Positions 1-6,368 are shown, counted from the stretch's first letter. The stretch is DNA of 7,122 bases from Wenzhouxiangella sp. (GCA_007121485.1 SKKM01000067.1:1-7122); one strand, 5' to 3'. Numbers and translations are program-made. Notes: generated from the letters alone by a model not told the origin.

Positions 1-253
1 CCTGCAGCTCCTCCGGACTGATCCACAACCCGGGCAGTTCGAAATGCCCGGCCAGGCTGCGATCGTAGTAGAAACCCCGGGTTTCCTCGTCCTGCTCCAG
101 CGGTGCGCCCAGGCGATCGCGGAGTTCGGCAATCAGGCGATACAGGGTGGCCTGGCTGCAGCCCAGTTCGTCCATCAGCGCCTGGCGCGAAATCGGGGTG
201 CGACGCGCCCTCAGGATGTCGTGCAGGTGGTACAGACGCTCGCGCCGGGACAT
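1..253 (-). CDS. WYL-type HTH transcriptional regulator (N-terminal part, truncated by window edge)
   Basis: The reading frame starts at ATG 253-251 and stays open to the left edge, giving 84 residues. It begins MSRRERLYHLHDILRARRTP, and residues 3-52 resemble the HTH_11 winged helix of YafY/WYL regulators: a first helix, then RQALMDELGCSQATLYRLIAEL as helix-turn-helix, then the wing. After it comes a G-F-Y-Y-D segment and the start of a linker containing LPGLWISPEEL, which normally leads into the WYL ligand-binding domain; that domain lies outside the window. Members are cytoplasmic DNA-binding regulators that respond to nucleotides or other small ligands. The start lies only 4 nt after the zur stop codon, so the two are probably cotranscribed and translation may be coupled; no strong Shine-Dalgarno is visible. 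Family assignment is fairly secure; target genes are unknown. Confidence 0.8.
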   Translation of the reverse strand, partial: MSRRERLYHLHDILRARRTPISRQALMDELGCSQATLYRLIAELRDRLGAPLEQDEETRGFYYDRSLAGHFELPGLWISPEELQ

Positions 254-257
254 GCTT

Positions 258-695
258 TCAGCTGGGTGGGCAGGCCTTGCAGCGCCCGTAGATCTCCAGC
301 ACCTGGCGCGTGGCGGCAAAGTCGTGTTCGGCCGCCACCTCGCTCAGCGCCCGGGCCAGCGCCCGGTTATGCACTTCGGTCACCGACTGGCACTTCTCGC
401 AGATCAGAAAATGGCCCTGGTGCTGGTGCTCGGGGTGGATGCAGCTGACGAAGGCGTTGAGCGTTTCCAGGCGATGAATGAAGTGGTTTTCCAGCAGGAA
501 ATCCAGCGCCCGGTAAATCGTGGGCGGCGCCGCCCCCGGTCGCTCGGCCTTGAGCTGGTCAAGCAGGTCGTAGGCCTTGACCGGACCGTCGGCCGCCAGC
601 ACCAGTTCCAGCACCCGTCTCCGCGTTGGCGTCAGGCGCAGGCCGCGCGAGCGGCAGTGGTGCTCGACTTCGGCAATCAGCTGTTTCGAGTTCAT
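258..695 (-). CDS. zur: Zinc uptake regulator Zur (Fur family)
   Basis: A 145-residue protein with the length and layout of Zur, the cytoplasmic repressor that shuts off zinc-import genes when zinc is replete. The N-terminal winged helix includes LRLTPTRRRVLE (19-30) and the Zur-typical PPTIYRALDFLLE (57-69). Putative structural zinc ligands are C99/C102 and C139/C142. The regulatory-site residues of E. coli Zur (H77, C88, H96, E111) align by eye with H74, C85, H92 and E107, so both sites appear intact. The ATG start puts LTP at nearly the same depth as in E. coli Zur. It lies 30 bp downstream of gltX on the same strand and 4 nt upstream of a WYL regulator. No Shine-Dalgarno precedes the ATG, and an extended -10 is close enough that the message may be leaderless. 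No obvious Zur operator palindrome is visible here, so autoregulation is not supported. Zur is preferred over Fur or PerR because of the PPT-YRALDFL motif and the cysteine pattern. Confidence 0.93.
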   Translation of the reverse strand: MNSKQLIAEVEHHCRSRGLRLTPTRRRVLELVLAADGPVKAYDLLDQLKAERPGAAPPTIYRALDFLLENHFIHRLETLNAFVSCIHPEHQHQGHFLICEKCQSVTEVHNRALARALSEVAAEHDFAATRQVLEIYGRCKACPPS

Positions 696-701
696 GACCG
701 G

Positions 702-729
702 ATTCTAGCAGGCGGGTGCCGCCCGTCAC
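702..729 (-). promoter_or_regulatory. Candidate zur promoter with extended -10, possibly leaderless transcript
   Basis: On the minus strand, TAGAAT (707-702) is preceded by TG plus one base (710-708), which is an extended -10 element. GTGACG (729-724) lies 16 bp upstream and matches 4 of 6 bases of the -35 consensus; it overlaps the gltX stop codon. A start point about 7 bases past the -10 falls on or next to the A of the zur ATG at 695, which predicts a message with little or no 5' UTR. This fits the absence of a Shine-Dalgarno. It is a motif-based prediction only; zur could also be read from the gltX transcript. Confidence 0.4.
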
Positions 730-2156
730 TCCGCGGCATCGGCCCGCGCGCCGATCCAGTCCAGCGCACGGGCGATGCGCGCCAGGCTGCGCTCGCGGCC
801 GACCAGCCACAGGGTCTGGTTGATGGCCGGCGACTGCCCGTGCCCCATCAGCGCGACCCGGAGCGGCATGCCGATCTTGCCGAATCCCACGCCCAGAGAA
901 TCGGCGGTGTCCTGTACCGCCGACTGCAGCGCTTCGGGCTGCCAGTCATCCAGCGCCTGCAGCCGCTCATGCAGCGCCTGGAGCGGCTCCAGCGCCACGG
1001 GCCGGAGGTGTTTCTTCGCCGCACCCGGCTCGAAATCATCGAAATCCGCGTAGAACGGCCGGCTCTGCTCGACCAGTTCGACCAGGGTATCGAAGCGCCC
1101 GGCCTGCACATCGAGCAGATCGGCCGGATCGGGGCCGGCCGCCGGCTGCAGGCCGGCGCGCTCGAGGTGCCACATCAACTCGGCGAGCACCTGCTCGCGG
1201 TCACCCTCGCGCAGGTAGTGCTGGTTCAGCCACTTGAGTTTTTCGGTGTCGAAGCGCGAAGCCTTGCGGTTGACGTCTTCAATCCGGAACAGCTCGACCA
1301 GTTCAGCGCGCGAAAACACTTCCTGGTCGCCGTGCGACCAGCCCAGACGGGCCAGGTAGTTGACCAGGGCATCGGGCAGGTAGCCCTGCTCACGCCAGGC
1401 CATCACGCCCACCGCGCCGTGGCGCTTGGACAGACGCTGGCCGTCGTCGCCAAGAATCATCGGCACATGGGCGAAGACCGGCGGCTCGGCGCCGAGCGCG
1501 CGATAGATGTTGATCTGTCTTGGGGTATTGTTGATGTGGTCGTCGCCGCGGATGACCAGGTTGATGCCCATGTCGATGTCGTCGACGACCACGGCCAGGT
1601 TGTAGGTCGGCGTGCCGTCGGCGCGCATGATGACCAGGTCGTCGAGTTCGGCGTTGGCGATCTCGATCCGCCCGCGCACCTGATCATCGAACACCACGCT
1701 GCCGTCGTCGGGATTGCGGAAGCGGATCACCGGCTCCATGCCCTGCGGTGGGGCGGCAAGATCGCGGCAATGCCCGTCGTAGCGCGGCTTCAGCCCTGCC
1801 GCCATGGCCTCCTCGCGCAGACGATCGAGGCGCTCGCGCGAGCAGTAGCAGGGGTAGGCCTGTCCCTGTTCCAGCAGTCGATCGACCACTTCACGATAGC
1901 GATCCAGGCGCTGGCTCTGGTAGAACGGCCCTTCATCCGGCGTCAGTCCGAGCCAGGCCATGCCGTCCAGGATGGCGTGCACCGAGGCCTCGGTGGAACG
2001 TTCGCGGTCGGTGTCCTCGATGCGCAGGATGAAGTCCCCGCCGGTGGCACGCGCGGCCAGCTGGCAGAACAGGGCCGTGCGGGCGCCGCCGATGTGGAGA
2101 AATCCGGTCGGCGATGGCGCAAAGCGCGTGCGGATCGGCGTGGCCTGAGTCGTCAT
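726..2156 (-). CDS. gltX: Glutamyl-tRNA synthetase
   Basis: A 476-residue class I aminoacyl-tRNA synthetase that charges tRNA-Glu with glutamate in the cytoplasm (E. coli GltX is 471 residues). The Rossmann-fold catalytic domain starts with TRFAPSPTGFLHIGGARTA, which holds the HIGH-type signature (HIGG, 21-24). VIRGDDHINNTPRQINIYRA (201-220) is a typical GluRS block. The KMSKS-type loop is RLSKRHGAVGV (241-251). The C-terminal helical anticodon-binding region (about 320-476) is full length. In the zinc-knuckle region, C103, C105 and C130 match three E. coli ligands (C98, C100, C125), but the fourth position, His127 in E. coli, is D132 here; H129 is nearby. The start ATG lacks a clear Shine-Dalgarno. 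The gene is transcribed away from mltF, with zur 30 bp downstream. Whether the enzyme is discriminating or also charges tRNA-Gln cannot be decided by eye. Confidence 0.97.
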   Translation of the reverse strand: MTTQATPIRTRFAPSPTGFLHIGGARTALFCQLAARATGGDFILRIEDTDRERSTEASVHAILDGMAWLGLTPDEGPFYQSQRLDRYREVVDRLLEQGQAYPCYCSRERLDRLREEAMAAGLKPRYDGHCRDLAAPPQGMEPVIRFRNPDDGSVVFDDQVRGRIEIANAELDDLVIMRADGTPTYNLAVVVDDIDMGINLVIRGDDHINNTPRQINIYRALGAEPPVFAHVPMILGDDGQRLSKRHGAVGVMAWREQGYLPDALVNYLARLGWSHGDQEVFSRAELVELFRIEDVNRKASRFDTEKLKWLNQHYLREGDREQVLAELMWHLERAGLQPAAGPDPADLLDVQAGRFDTLVELVEQSRPFYADFDDFEPGAAKKHLRPVALEPLQALHERLQALDDWQPEALQSAVQDTADSLGVGFGKIGMPLRVALMGHGQSPAINQTLWLVGRERSLARIARALDWIGARADAAE

Positions 2157-2295
2157 CGAATGGCGGAAGTTGAGGTCAACCTCTCATTTTAGCGGATGCC
2201 CGTGTTTCCGGATCATGCACTGAATGGCTTTAAACTCCATCTTTTTGCCGACGACACCGTCAGGACTGCACCGGCTCATGCGAGCCGCTTGAACC
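2157..2295. promoter_or_regulatory. Divergent gltX/mltF intergenic promoter region
   Basis: 139 bp separate the two divergent start codons. For gltX, the minus strand carries TAAAAT (2191-2186), a good -10 that would give a leader of about 20-25 nt; no convincing -35 is seen. For mltF the best plus-strand -10 is TTTAAA (2229-2234), with a poor -35 candidate TTTCCG (2205-2210). A 12-bp palindrome with arms GTTGA and TCAAC around GG lies at 2169-2180, near the predicted gltX start point. A 6-bp stem with arms CGGCTC and GAGCCG (2272-2287, loop ATGC) sits just upstream of the mltF ATG. The region must hold both promoters; the exact elements are tentative. Confidence 0.45.
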
Positions 2296-3759
2296 ATGCC
2301 GCCAATCGACGTTCCGACCACCGCTGCCGAAGACCGCAAGCTGCTCAGGCGTCACCTGAGCTGGCGGCGGCGCCTGCCGATGACCGAACGCCTGGCCGTC
2401 GCGGCGCTGATCCTGCTGTTCGGGCTTTCCGGCAACACCGGGTTGAACCAGCTGGAACAGATCCAGGCGCGCGGCGGCCTGATCATGCTGACCCTCAATG
2501 GCGCCACCACGTACTTCGTCGGCGCCGAGGGTGAAACCGGCTTCGAATACGACCTGGCCCGCTACTTCGCCGATCGCCTGGACGTGCCCCTGGAGGTGAT
2601 ACCGGTCGCCACCATCGCCGACCTGATCCCCTACCTGCAGGCCGGGCGCGGCGACTTCATCGCGGCCAACCTGTCGCGGACAACGGAGCGCATGAGCGAT
2701 CTGCGCTTCGGCCCCGTCTACGAGACGGTCCAACCCGTCGTCGTTTACCGCCGCGGCAGCCGCCGGCCGCAAACACTTGAAGACCTGCAGGGGGGAACGC
2801 TGGTCATTCCGGCGGGGACTACCTATGCCGCCATCCTGCACCAATCCGGAGTGGCACTGAACTGGACGGAGGACGGCGAGGCCAGTATCGAGGACTTGCT
2901 CGAAGCCGTCAGCGCCGAAACCATCGACTACACGATCCTCGACTCCAACGTTTTCGAACTCAACCGGCGCTTCTTTCCGGCCCTGAGGCCGGCCTTCGAA
3001 CTGCCGGAGACCCAGCAACTGGCCTGGGCCACCCGCCGCATGGATGACGACAGCCTGGTCCAGGCCATGCGGGAGTTCTTCCACCAGGCCGACCAGGCCG
3101 GCGTCGTCGCCTCGGTCCGGCAGCGCCACTTCGAGCACATCGAAACCTTCGAGCCGGTCGGCACCTTCACCTTTCTGCGCCAGGTCCGGGAACGCCTGCC
3201 GCCGCTGCGGCCGATGTTCGAACAGGCCGCCGCGGACTACGATCTGGACTGGCGGCTGCTGGCGGCGGTCGGCTACCAGGAGTCGCACTGGGACCCCGAC
3301 GCCGTGTCCCGCACCGGCGTGCGCGGCATCATGATGCTGACCCAGCGCACCGCCCGCCAGGTCGGCATCGAGGACCGCCTCGACCCGGCCCAGAGCATCG
3401 AGGGCGGCGCGCGCTACCTGCGCTCGATCATCGAGCGTCTGCCGGAGCGGATCGAGTTCCCCGACCGGCTGTGGCTGGCCCTGGCTGCATACAACGTCGG
3501 CTTCGGGCACCTTGAGGACGCGCGCATCCTGACCCAGCGCCGGGGCGGCGATCCAGACCGCTGGCTGGACGTCCGCGACACCCTGCCCCTGCTGACCCAG
3601 GAACGCTGGCATCGACAAACCCGCTTCGGCTATGCGCGCGGCTACGAGCCGGTGCACTTCGTCGAAAACGTGCGCACCTTTTTCGAGATTCTGCTGTGGA
3701 TGGAGGGGCGGGACCATCCGCTGCTGGTGGACAGCGCCGAAGACCTGATCGAGACCTGA
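2296..3759 (+). CDS. mltF: Membrane-bound lytic murein transglycosylase F
   Basis: A 487-residue two-domain protein that cleaves the MurNAc-GlcNAc bond of peptidoglycan, forming 1,6-anhydro-MurNAc ends; it acts in the periplasm. A basic N-terminus and one short hydrophobic segment (about 33-45, AVAALILLFGLSG) serve as signal or anchor; no lipobox cysteine follows. Residues about 55-285 form an ABC-type solute-binding-like (SBP_bac_3) domain beginning QIQARGGL, similar to IQARGEL in E. coli MltF. Residues about 305-460 form the SLT domain: catalytic Glu in YQESHWDP (E329), GVRGIMMLT (341-349), ALAAYNVGFGH (395-405) and GYARGYE (445-451). All are MltF hallmarks, and MltF is preferred over MltD or Slt because of the fused binding domain. 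E. coli MltF is 518 residues; the C-terminus is shorter here. An alternative ATG at 2380 (M29) would give a shorter n-region; neither start has a strong Shine-Dalgarno. The gene converges with dnaQ, with 6 bp between stops. Confidence 0.94.
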   Translation: MPPIDVPTTAAEDRKLLRRHLSWRRRLPMTERLAVAALILLFGLSGNTGLNQLEQIQARGGLIMLTLNGATTYFVGAEGETGFEYDLARYFADRLDVPLEVIPVATIADLIPYLQAGRGDFIAANLSRTTERMSDLRFGPVYETVQPVVVYRRGSRRPQTLEDLQGGTLVIPAGTTYAAILHQSGVALNWTEDGEASIEDLLEAVSAETIDYTILDSNVFELNRRFFPALRPAFELPETQQLAWATRRMDDDSLVQAMREFFHQADQAGVVASVRQRHFEHIETFEPVGTFTFLRQVRERLPPLRPMFEQAAADYDLDWRLLAAVGYQESHWDPDAVSRTGVRGIMMLTQRTARQVGIEDRLDPAQSIEGGARYLRSIIERLPERIEFPDRLWLALAAYNVGFGHLEDARILTQRRGGDPDRWLDVRDTLPLLTQERWHRQTRFGYARGYEPVHFVENVRTFFEILLWMEGRDHPLLVDSAEDLIET

Positions 3760-3765
3760 ACGCCC

Positions 3766-4506
3766 TCAGCCGGCCGCTTCCCGTTCCAGCCAGATACAGG
3801 TGCCGCTGGCCGCCTTGATGGCCTCGAGCCGGGCCTGGTGCGCCGCCCGCTCGGCCGGCGAGGCGCGGGCCACGACCAGACGCGAATAGTCGATCTCCTC
3901 GCCGGATCCCGGCCGCGCCGAATCGGCCGACGGCAGCTGCAGCTCCAGGCCCAGCGCCACCTGCCCGCCGGTCATGGCCAGGTAAACCTCGGCCAGCAGC
4001 TCGGCATCGAGCAAGGCGCCGTGCAGGTCGCGGCCGGAGTTGTCGACCTCGTAGCGCTTGCACAGGGCGTCCAGGCTGACGCGCTGGCCCGGATGCAGTT
4101 CACGCGCCATGACGACCGTGTCGAGGATGCTGGCCACGTCCTCGATCAGGATTTTCTCCGGCCGCTCCAGTCGGGCCAGCTCGGCGTTGAGAAAGCCGAC
4201 ATCGAAAGGCGCGTTGTGGATGATCAGCTCGGCGCCGGCGATGAAATCGAGAAACTCATCGACGATGTCGGCGAAACGCGGCTTGTCGGCCAGGAAGTCG
4301 TTGCTGATGCCGTGCACCTGTAGCGCGCCGCTTTCAATCTCCCGGTCCGGGTTCAGAAAGACATGGAAATGCCGGTCGGTGACCCGGCGGTCGTGGATTT
4401 CCAGGCAGCCGATCTCGATGATGCGGTGGCCGTCGGCATGCTCCAGGCCGGTGGTTTCGGTATCCAGCACGATCTGACGCATGAAATTCGTTTCCGGCAT
4501 GGTCAT
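3766..4506 (-). CDS. dnaQ: DNA polymerase III epsilon subunit (3'-5' proofreading exonuclease)
   Basis: A 246-residue DEDDh exonuclease that proofreads for the replicative polymerase, bound between the alpha subunit and the beta clamp. Exo I is VLDTETTGL with D15 and E17. Exo II is HNAPFDVGFLNAEL with D102. Exo III is HGALLDAELLAEVY with H162 and D167. Thus all five catalytic residues are present. Right after the exonuclease domain, GGQVALGL (180-187) occupies the place of the E. coli clamp-binding motif QTSMAF, and the C-terminal tail (about 205-246, ending GTCIWLERE) matches the alpha-binding tail (GSCLW in E. coli). The ATG at 4506 overlaps the rnhA stop codon in an ATGA junction, which favours this start over the nearby in-frame ATGs (M3, M9). 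The gene is the last of a yafS-like/rnhA/dnaQ operon. In E. coli dnaQ diverges from rnhA, so the same-strand layout differs. Confidence 0.96.
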   Translation of the reverse strand: MTMPETNFMRQIVLDTETTGLEHADGHRIIEIGCLEIHDRRVTDRHFHVFLNPDREIESGALQVHGISNDFLADKPRFADIVDEFLDFIAGAELIIHNAPFDVGFLNAELARLERPEKILIEDVASILDTVVMARELHPGQRVSLDALCKRYEVDNSGRDLHGALLDAELLAEVYLAMTGGQVALGLELQLPSADSARPGSGEEIDYSRLVVARASPAERAAHQARLEAIKAASGTCIWLEREAAG

Positions 4507-4946
4507 GCAGCGCTCGCAGCTCTGGCAGCGGCCGAGGCAAGCGCGTCGGCGCGTTCATTTTCCGGGTGGCCGCTATGGCCCTTGACCCATTCCCAGCGCA
4601 CGCTGTGCCGGTTGACCGAACGGTCCAGGCGTTCCCAGAGATCGGCGTTCTTGACCGGCTTGCGGGCGGAAGTCTTCCAGCCGTTGCGCTTCCAGTTGTG
4701 CAGCCAGCTGGTGATGCCCTGGCGCACGTACTGCGAGTCGGTGGTCAGGATCACCTCGCACGGACGCTTCAGCGCATCCAGCGCCTCGATCGCGGCCATC
4801 AGCTCCATGCGGTTGTTGGTGGTGAGCGCATCACCTCCGGACAGTTCGCGCTCGCTGCCGTTCCAGCGCAGCAGCGCGCCCCAGCCGCCGGGGCCGGGAT
4901 TGCCCAGGCAGGCGCCGTCGGTCCAGATGTGCACGACGCTGCTCAC
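4503..4946 (-). CDS. rnhA: Ribonuclease HI
   Basis: A 147-residue RNase HI that cleaves the RNA strand of RNA-DNA hybrids, removing primers and R-loops. The start is taken as GTG 4946-4944, which overlaps the stop codon of the upstream methyltransferase gene (GTGA). With this start the catalytic residues fall at exactly the E. coli numbers: D10 (WTDGACLGNPGPGGWG), E48 (TTNNRMELMAAI), D70 (TTDSQYVRQGIT), H124 (VKGHSGHPENERAD) and D134. The basic handle region HNWKRNGWKTSARKPVKN is also present. The C-terminus is an Ala-rich tail slightly shorter than in E. coli (155 residues). The frame is open further upstream, but that stretch reads against the methyltransferase gene and has no RNase H similarity. 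No good Shine-Dalgarno is visible, so translation probably depends on coupling. The stop overlaps the dnaQ start by 4 bases. Confidence 0.96.
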   Translation of the reverse strand: MSSVVHIWTDGACLGNPGPGGWGALLRWNGSERELSGGDALTTNNRMELMAAIEALDALKRPCEVILTTDSQYVRQGITSWLHNWKRNGWKTSARKPVKNADLWERLDRSVNRHSVRWEWVKGHSGHPENERADALASAAARAASAA

Positions 4947-5545
4947 GCCGCCCGGCACTGCGACACCGCGCCAACCGGCCCCGCCACCGCCGGCCGGGTG
5001 AACTTCATGCGGCGAACGGTCGCCGGGCGCTGCGGCTTGCTCGCCGACAGGACCAGGATGGGGCTCCAGCCGGGAACCAGCCCGCGCCAGACCGCGTGCA
5101 CCGGCAGGTTCAGCTGCAGTCGATGGCGGCTGTGCAGCAGCTGGAAATGCGGCCAGCTCGGCAGCCACATGGCTGAGCGCCCCAGCTCGCCCCAGGCCGC
5201 CAGGTGCCAGGGATTGGCGCTGACCGACACCAGCAGGCCGCCGGGTTTGAGCAGGCGCAGGATTTCAGCCAGGGGATCGGCGCCGATGCCGGGCTGCCAG
5301 ACATGGCGCAGCAGCACCGCCGGGACCGACTCGCTGTCCAGCGGCAGCTCGTCCGGGCGGGCGCGAAAAGGCCAGCAGCAGCCAGCGTCGTTGAGCATGA
5401 TCCGCGAGCGCGGCAGGTCGAGGCGCGGCGAGGGGCTGGTCGCAGGCGCCATCTCCAGTACCCACTCGGGCCGCAACTCGCCGAACGCGGCCGCGATCAG
5501 CCGGTTTTCAGCCGCCTGCAGGGCCGCGAAGGAGCGAAGACTCAC
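4943..5545 (-). CDS. YafS-like SAM-dependent methyltransferase family protein
   Basis: A putative class I methyltransferase of the type found beside rnhA, dnaQ and gloB in Gammaproteobacteria (E. coli YafS). GTG at 5545 is chosen, giving 200 residues; the frame is open to 5641, but that would run into gloB on the other strand and has no family similarity. Visible fold landmarks are VLEMAPAT (29-36, where motif I would be), LPLDSESVPAVLLRHVWQ (67-84, strand 4 region), LRLLKPGGLLVSV (96-108, the usual LKPGG turn) and ANPWH (110-114, like GFNPIS of YafS). The C-terminal tail MKFTRPAVAGPVGAVSQCR (180-198) resembles the YafS tail. The glycine-rich SAM loop is lost at motif I, so catalytic activity is uncertain. 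The substrate is not known for the family. It is first gene of the operon with rnhA and dnaQ; its stop overlaps the rnhA GTG. The start codon is the least certain part: no Shine-Dalgarno, and CTG 5551 or TTG 5578 are possible. Confidence 0.82.
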   Translation of the reverse strand: MSLRSFAALQAAENRLIAAAFGELRPEWVLEMAPATSPSPRLDLPRSRIMLNDAGCCWPFRARPDELPLDSESVPAVLLRHVWQPGIGADPLAEILRLLKPGGLLVSVSANPWHLAAWGELGRSAMWLPSWPHFQLLHSRHRLQLNLPVHAVWRGLVPGWSPILVLSASKPQRPATVRRMKFTRPAVAGPVGAVSQCRAA

Positions 5546-5600
5546 GGTCAGGCTAGAATCGAACTCATGATGGCTCAAAGCATACCAGAAGGCCCCCGAA
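5546..5600. promoter_or_regulatory. Divergent yafS-like operon/gloB promoter region
   Basis: 55 bp lie between the two divergent starts. For the minus-strand operon, TATGCT (5584-5579) is preceded by TGG (5587-5585), which makes an extended -10; no matching -35 is apparent, as is often the case with extended -10 promoters. For gloB, TAGAAT (5554-5559) is a good plus-strand -10, again without a clear -35. Predicted start points are near 5572 (minus) and 5566 (plus), so the two polymerase footprints overlap. AGAAGG (5587-5592) is a proper Shine-Dalgarno 8 nt before the gloB ATG. Confidence 0.45.
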
Positions 5601-6368
5601 ATGCCGCTGCAAATCCAGCCCATCCCAGCGTTTGAAACCAACTACATCTGGGCGTTGCACGACGATCGCCACTGCGCCATCGTCGATCCGGGCAGCGCCC
5701 CCGAGGTCCTGGAATTCCTGGAAGCCCAGGATCTGACGCTGTGCGCCCTGCTGCTCACCCACCACCACCACGATCACATCGGCGGCGTCGACGCGCTGCT
5801 GTCGCGACAGGCGGTTCCGGTGTGGGGTCCCGCCGACGAGCGAATGCCGCAGGTCGACCGCGTGGTTGCCGAGGGCGATCGCGCGCTTGTTCCCGAACTC
5901 GGCCTCGAGTTTCAAGTGATCGAAACCCCCGGGCACACCCGCACGCACATCGTTTATCACGACGATGCCCGCCTGCTGGCCGGTGACACCCTGTTCTCGG
6001 TCGGCTGCGGCCGCCTGTTCGAGGGCAGCCCGGCGCAGATGCAGCGTTCGCTGGACAAGCTGGCCGCGCTGGATCCGGACATCATGGTTTACTGCGCGCA
6101 CGAATACACGGCAGACAACTGCCGCTTCGCCCTGGCGGTCGAGCCCGGCAACAGGCCACTGCAGCGCTGGGCCGAAGAGGTGGAGCGGCGGCGCGCGCAG
6201 GGTGCCATCACCTTGCCGACCCGGCTCGGCGACGAGTTGGCCTACAACCCGTTCCTGCGAACCCGCGAGTCCAGCGTGATCGCCGCCGCCCGGGCGCGCG
6301 AACCGGCATCCGGCACCGACCCCGCCGAAGTCTTCGGCGTCATCCGGCGGTGGAAAGACAGCTTCTAG
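5601..6368 (+). CDS. gloB: Hydroxyacylglutathione hydrolase (glyoxalase II)
   Basis: A 255-residue metallo-beta-lactamase-fold enzyme that hydrolyses S-D-lactoylglutathione to D-lactate and glutathione, the second step of methylglyoxal detoxification in the cytoplasm. The dinuclear metal site is complete: THHHHDH (53-59; H54, H56, D58, H59), H112 in TPGHT, D129 in LAGDTLF and H167 in CAHEYT. The second part (about 170-255) is the glutathione-binding helical domain and ends RRWKDSF, where R249 and K252 match the glutathione-contacting residues of glyoxalase II. Length fits the family (about 251-260). AGAAGG stands 8 nt before the ATG, so the start is secure. It diverges from the yafS-like/rnhA/dnaQ operon, the same neighbourhood as in E. 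coli. A long inverted repeat begins 28 bp after its stop codon and may shape the mRNA 3' end. Confidence 0.96.
   Translation: MPLQIQPIPAFETNYIWALHDDRHCAIVDPGSAPEVLEFLEAQDLTLCALLLTHHHHDHIGGVDALLSRQAVPVWGPADERMPQVDRVVAEGDRALVPELGLEFQVIETPGHTRTHIVYHDDARLLAGDTLFSVGCGRLFEGSPAQMQRSLDKLAALDPDIMVYCAHEYTADNCRFALAVEPGNRPLQRWAEEVERRRAQGAITLPTRLGDELAYNPFLRTRESSVIAAARAREPASGTDPAEVFGVIRRWKDSF

Noticed and set aside
711..723. GGCGG-gtg-CCGCC hairpin between gltX and zur as terminator
   Set aside because: The stem is only 5 bp and no T-run follows on the minus strand; it may simply be spacer DNA in the zur promoter.
147..2192. 681-codon open frame on the plus strand across zur and gltX
   Set aside because: It is antisense to two genes with complete family motifs. 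High GC and codon bias keep the antisense frame open; its translation is rich in Arg, Gln, Val and His with no recognisable domain.
2157..2295. tRNA gene beside gltX, as found in some genomes
   Set aside because: No cloverleaf or T-loop consensus (GTTCGAATC-like) is visible on either strand.
2260..3717. 485-codon open frame on the minus strand across mltF
   Set aside because: Antisense shadow of mltF, which has intact catalytic motifs; the translation shows no family resemblance.
4947..5168. 74-residue N-terminal extension of the RNase HI frame
   Set aside because: It overlaps the methyltransferase gene, is Ala/Gly/Pro-rich without similarity, and the GTG at 4946 restores exact E. coli residue numbering.
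5601..5641. ATG-started version of the methyltransferase gene beginning at 5641
   Set aside because: It would overlap the start of gloB on the other strand by 41 bases, and residues 1-32 show no family similarity; GTG 5545 fits better.
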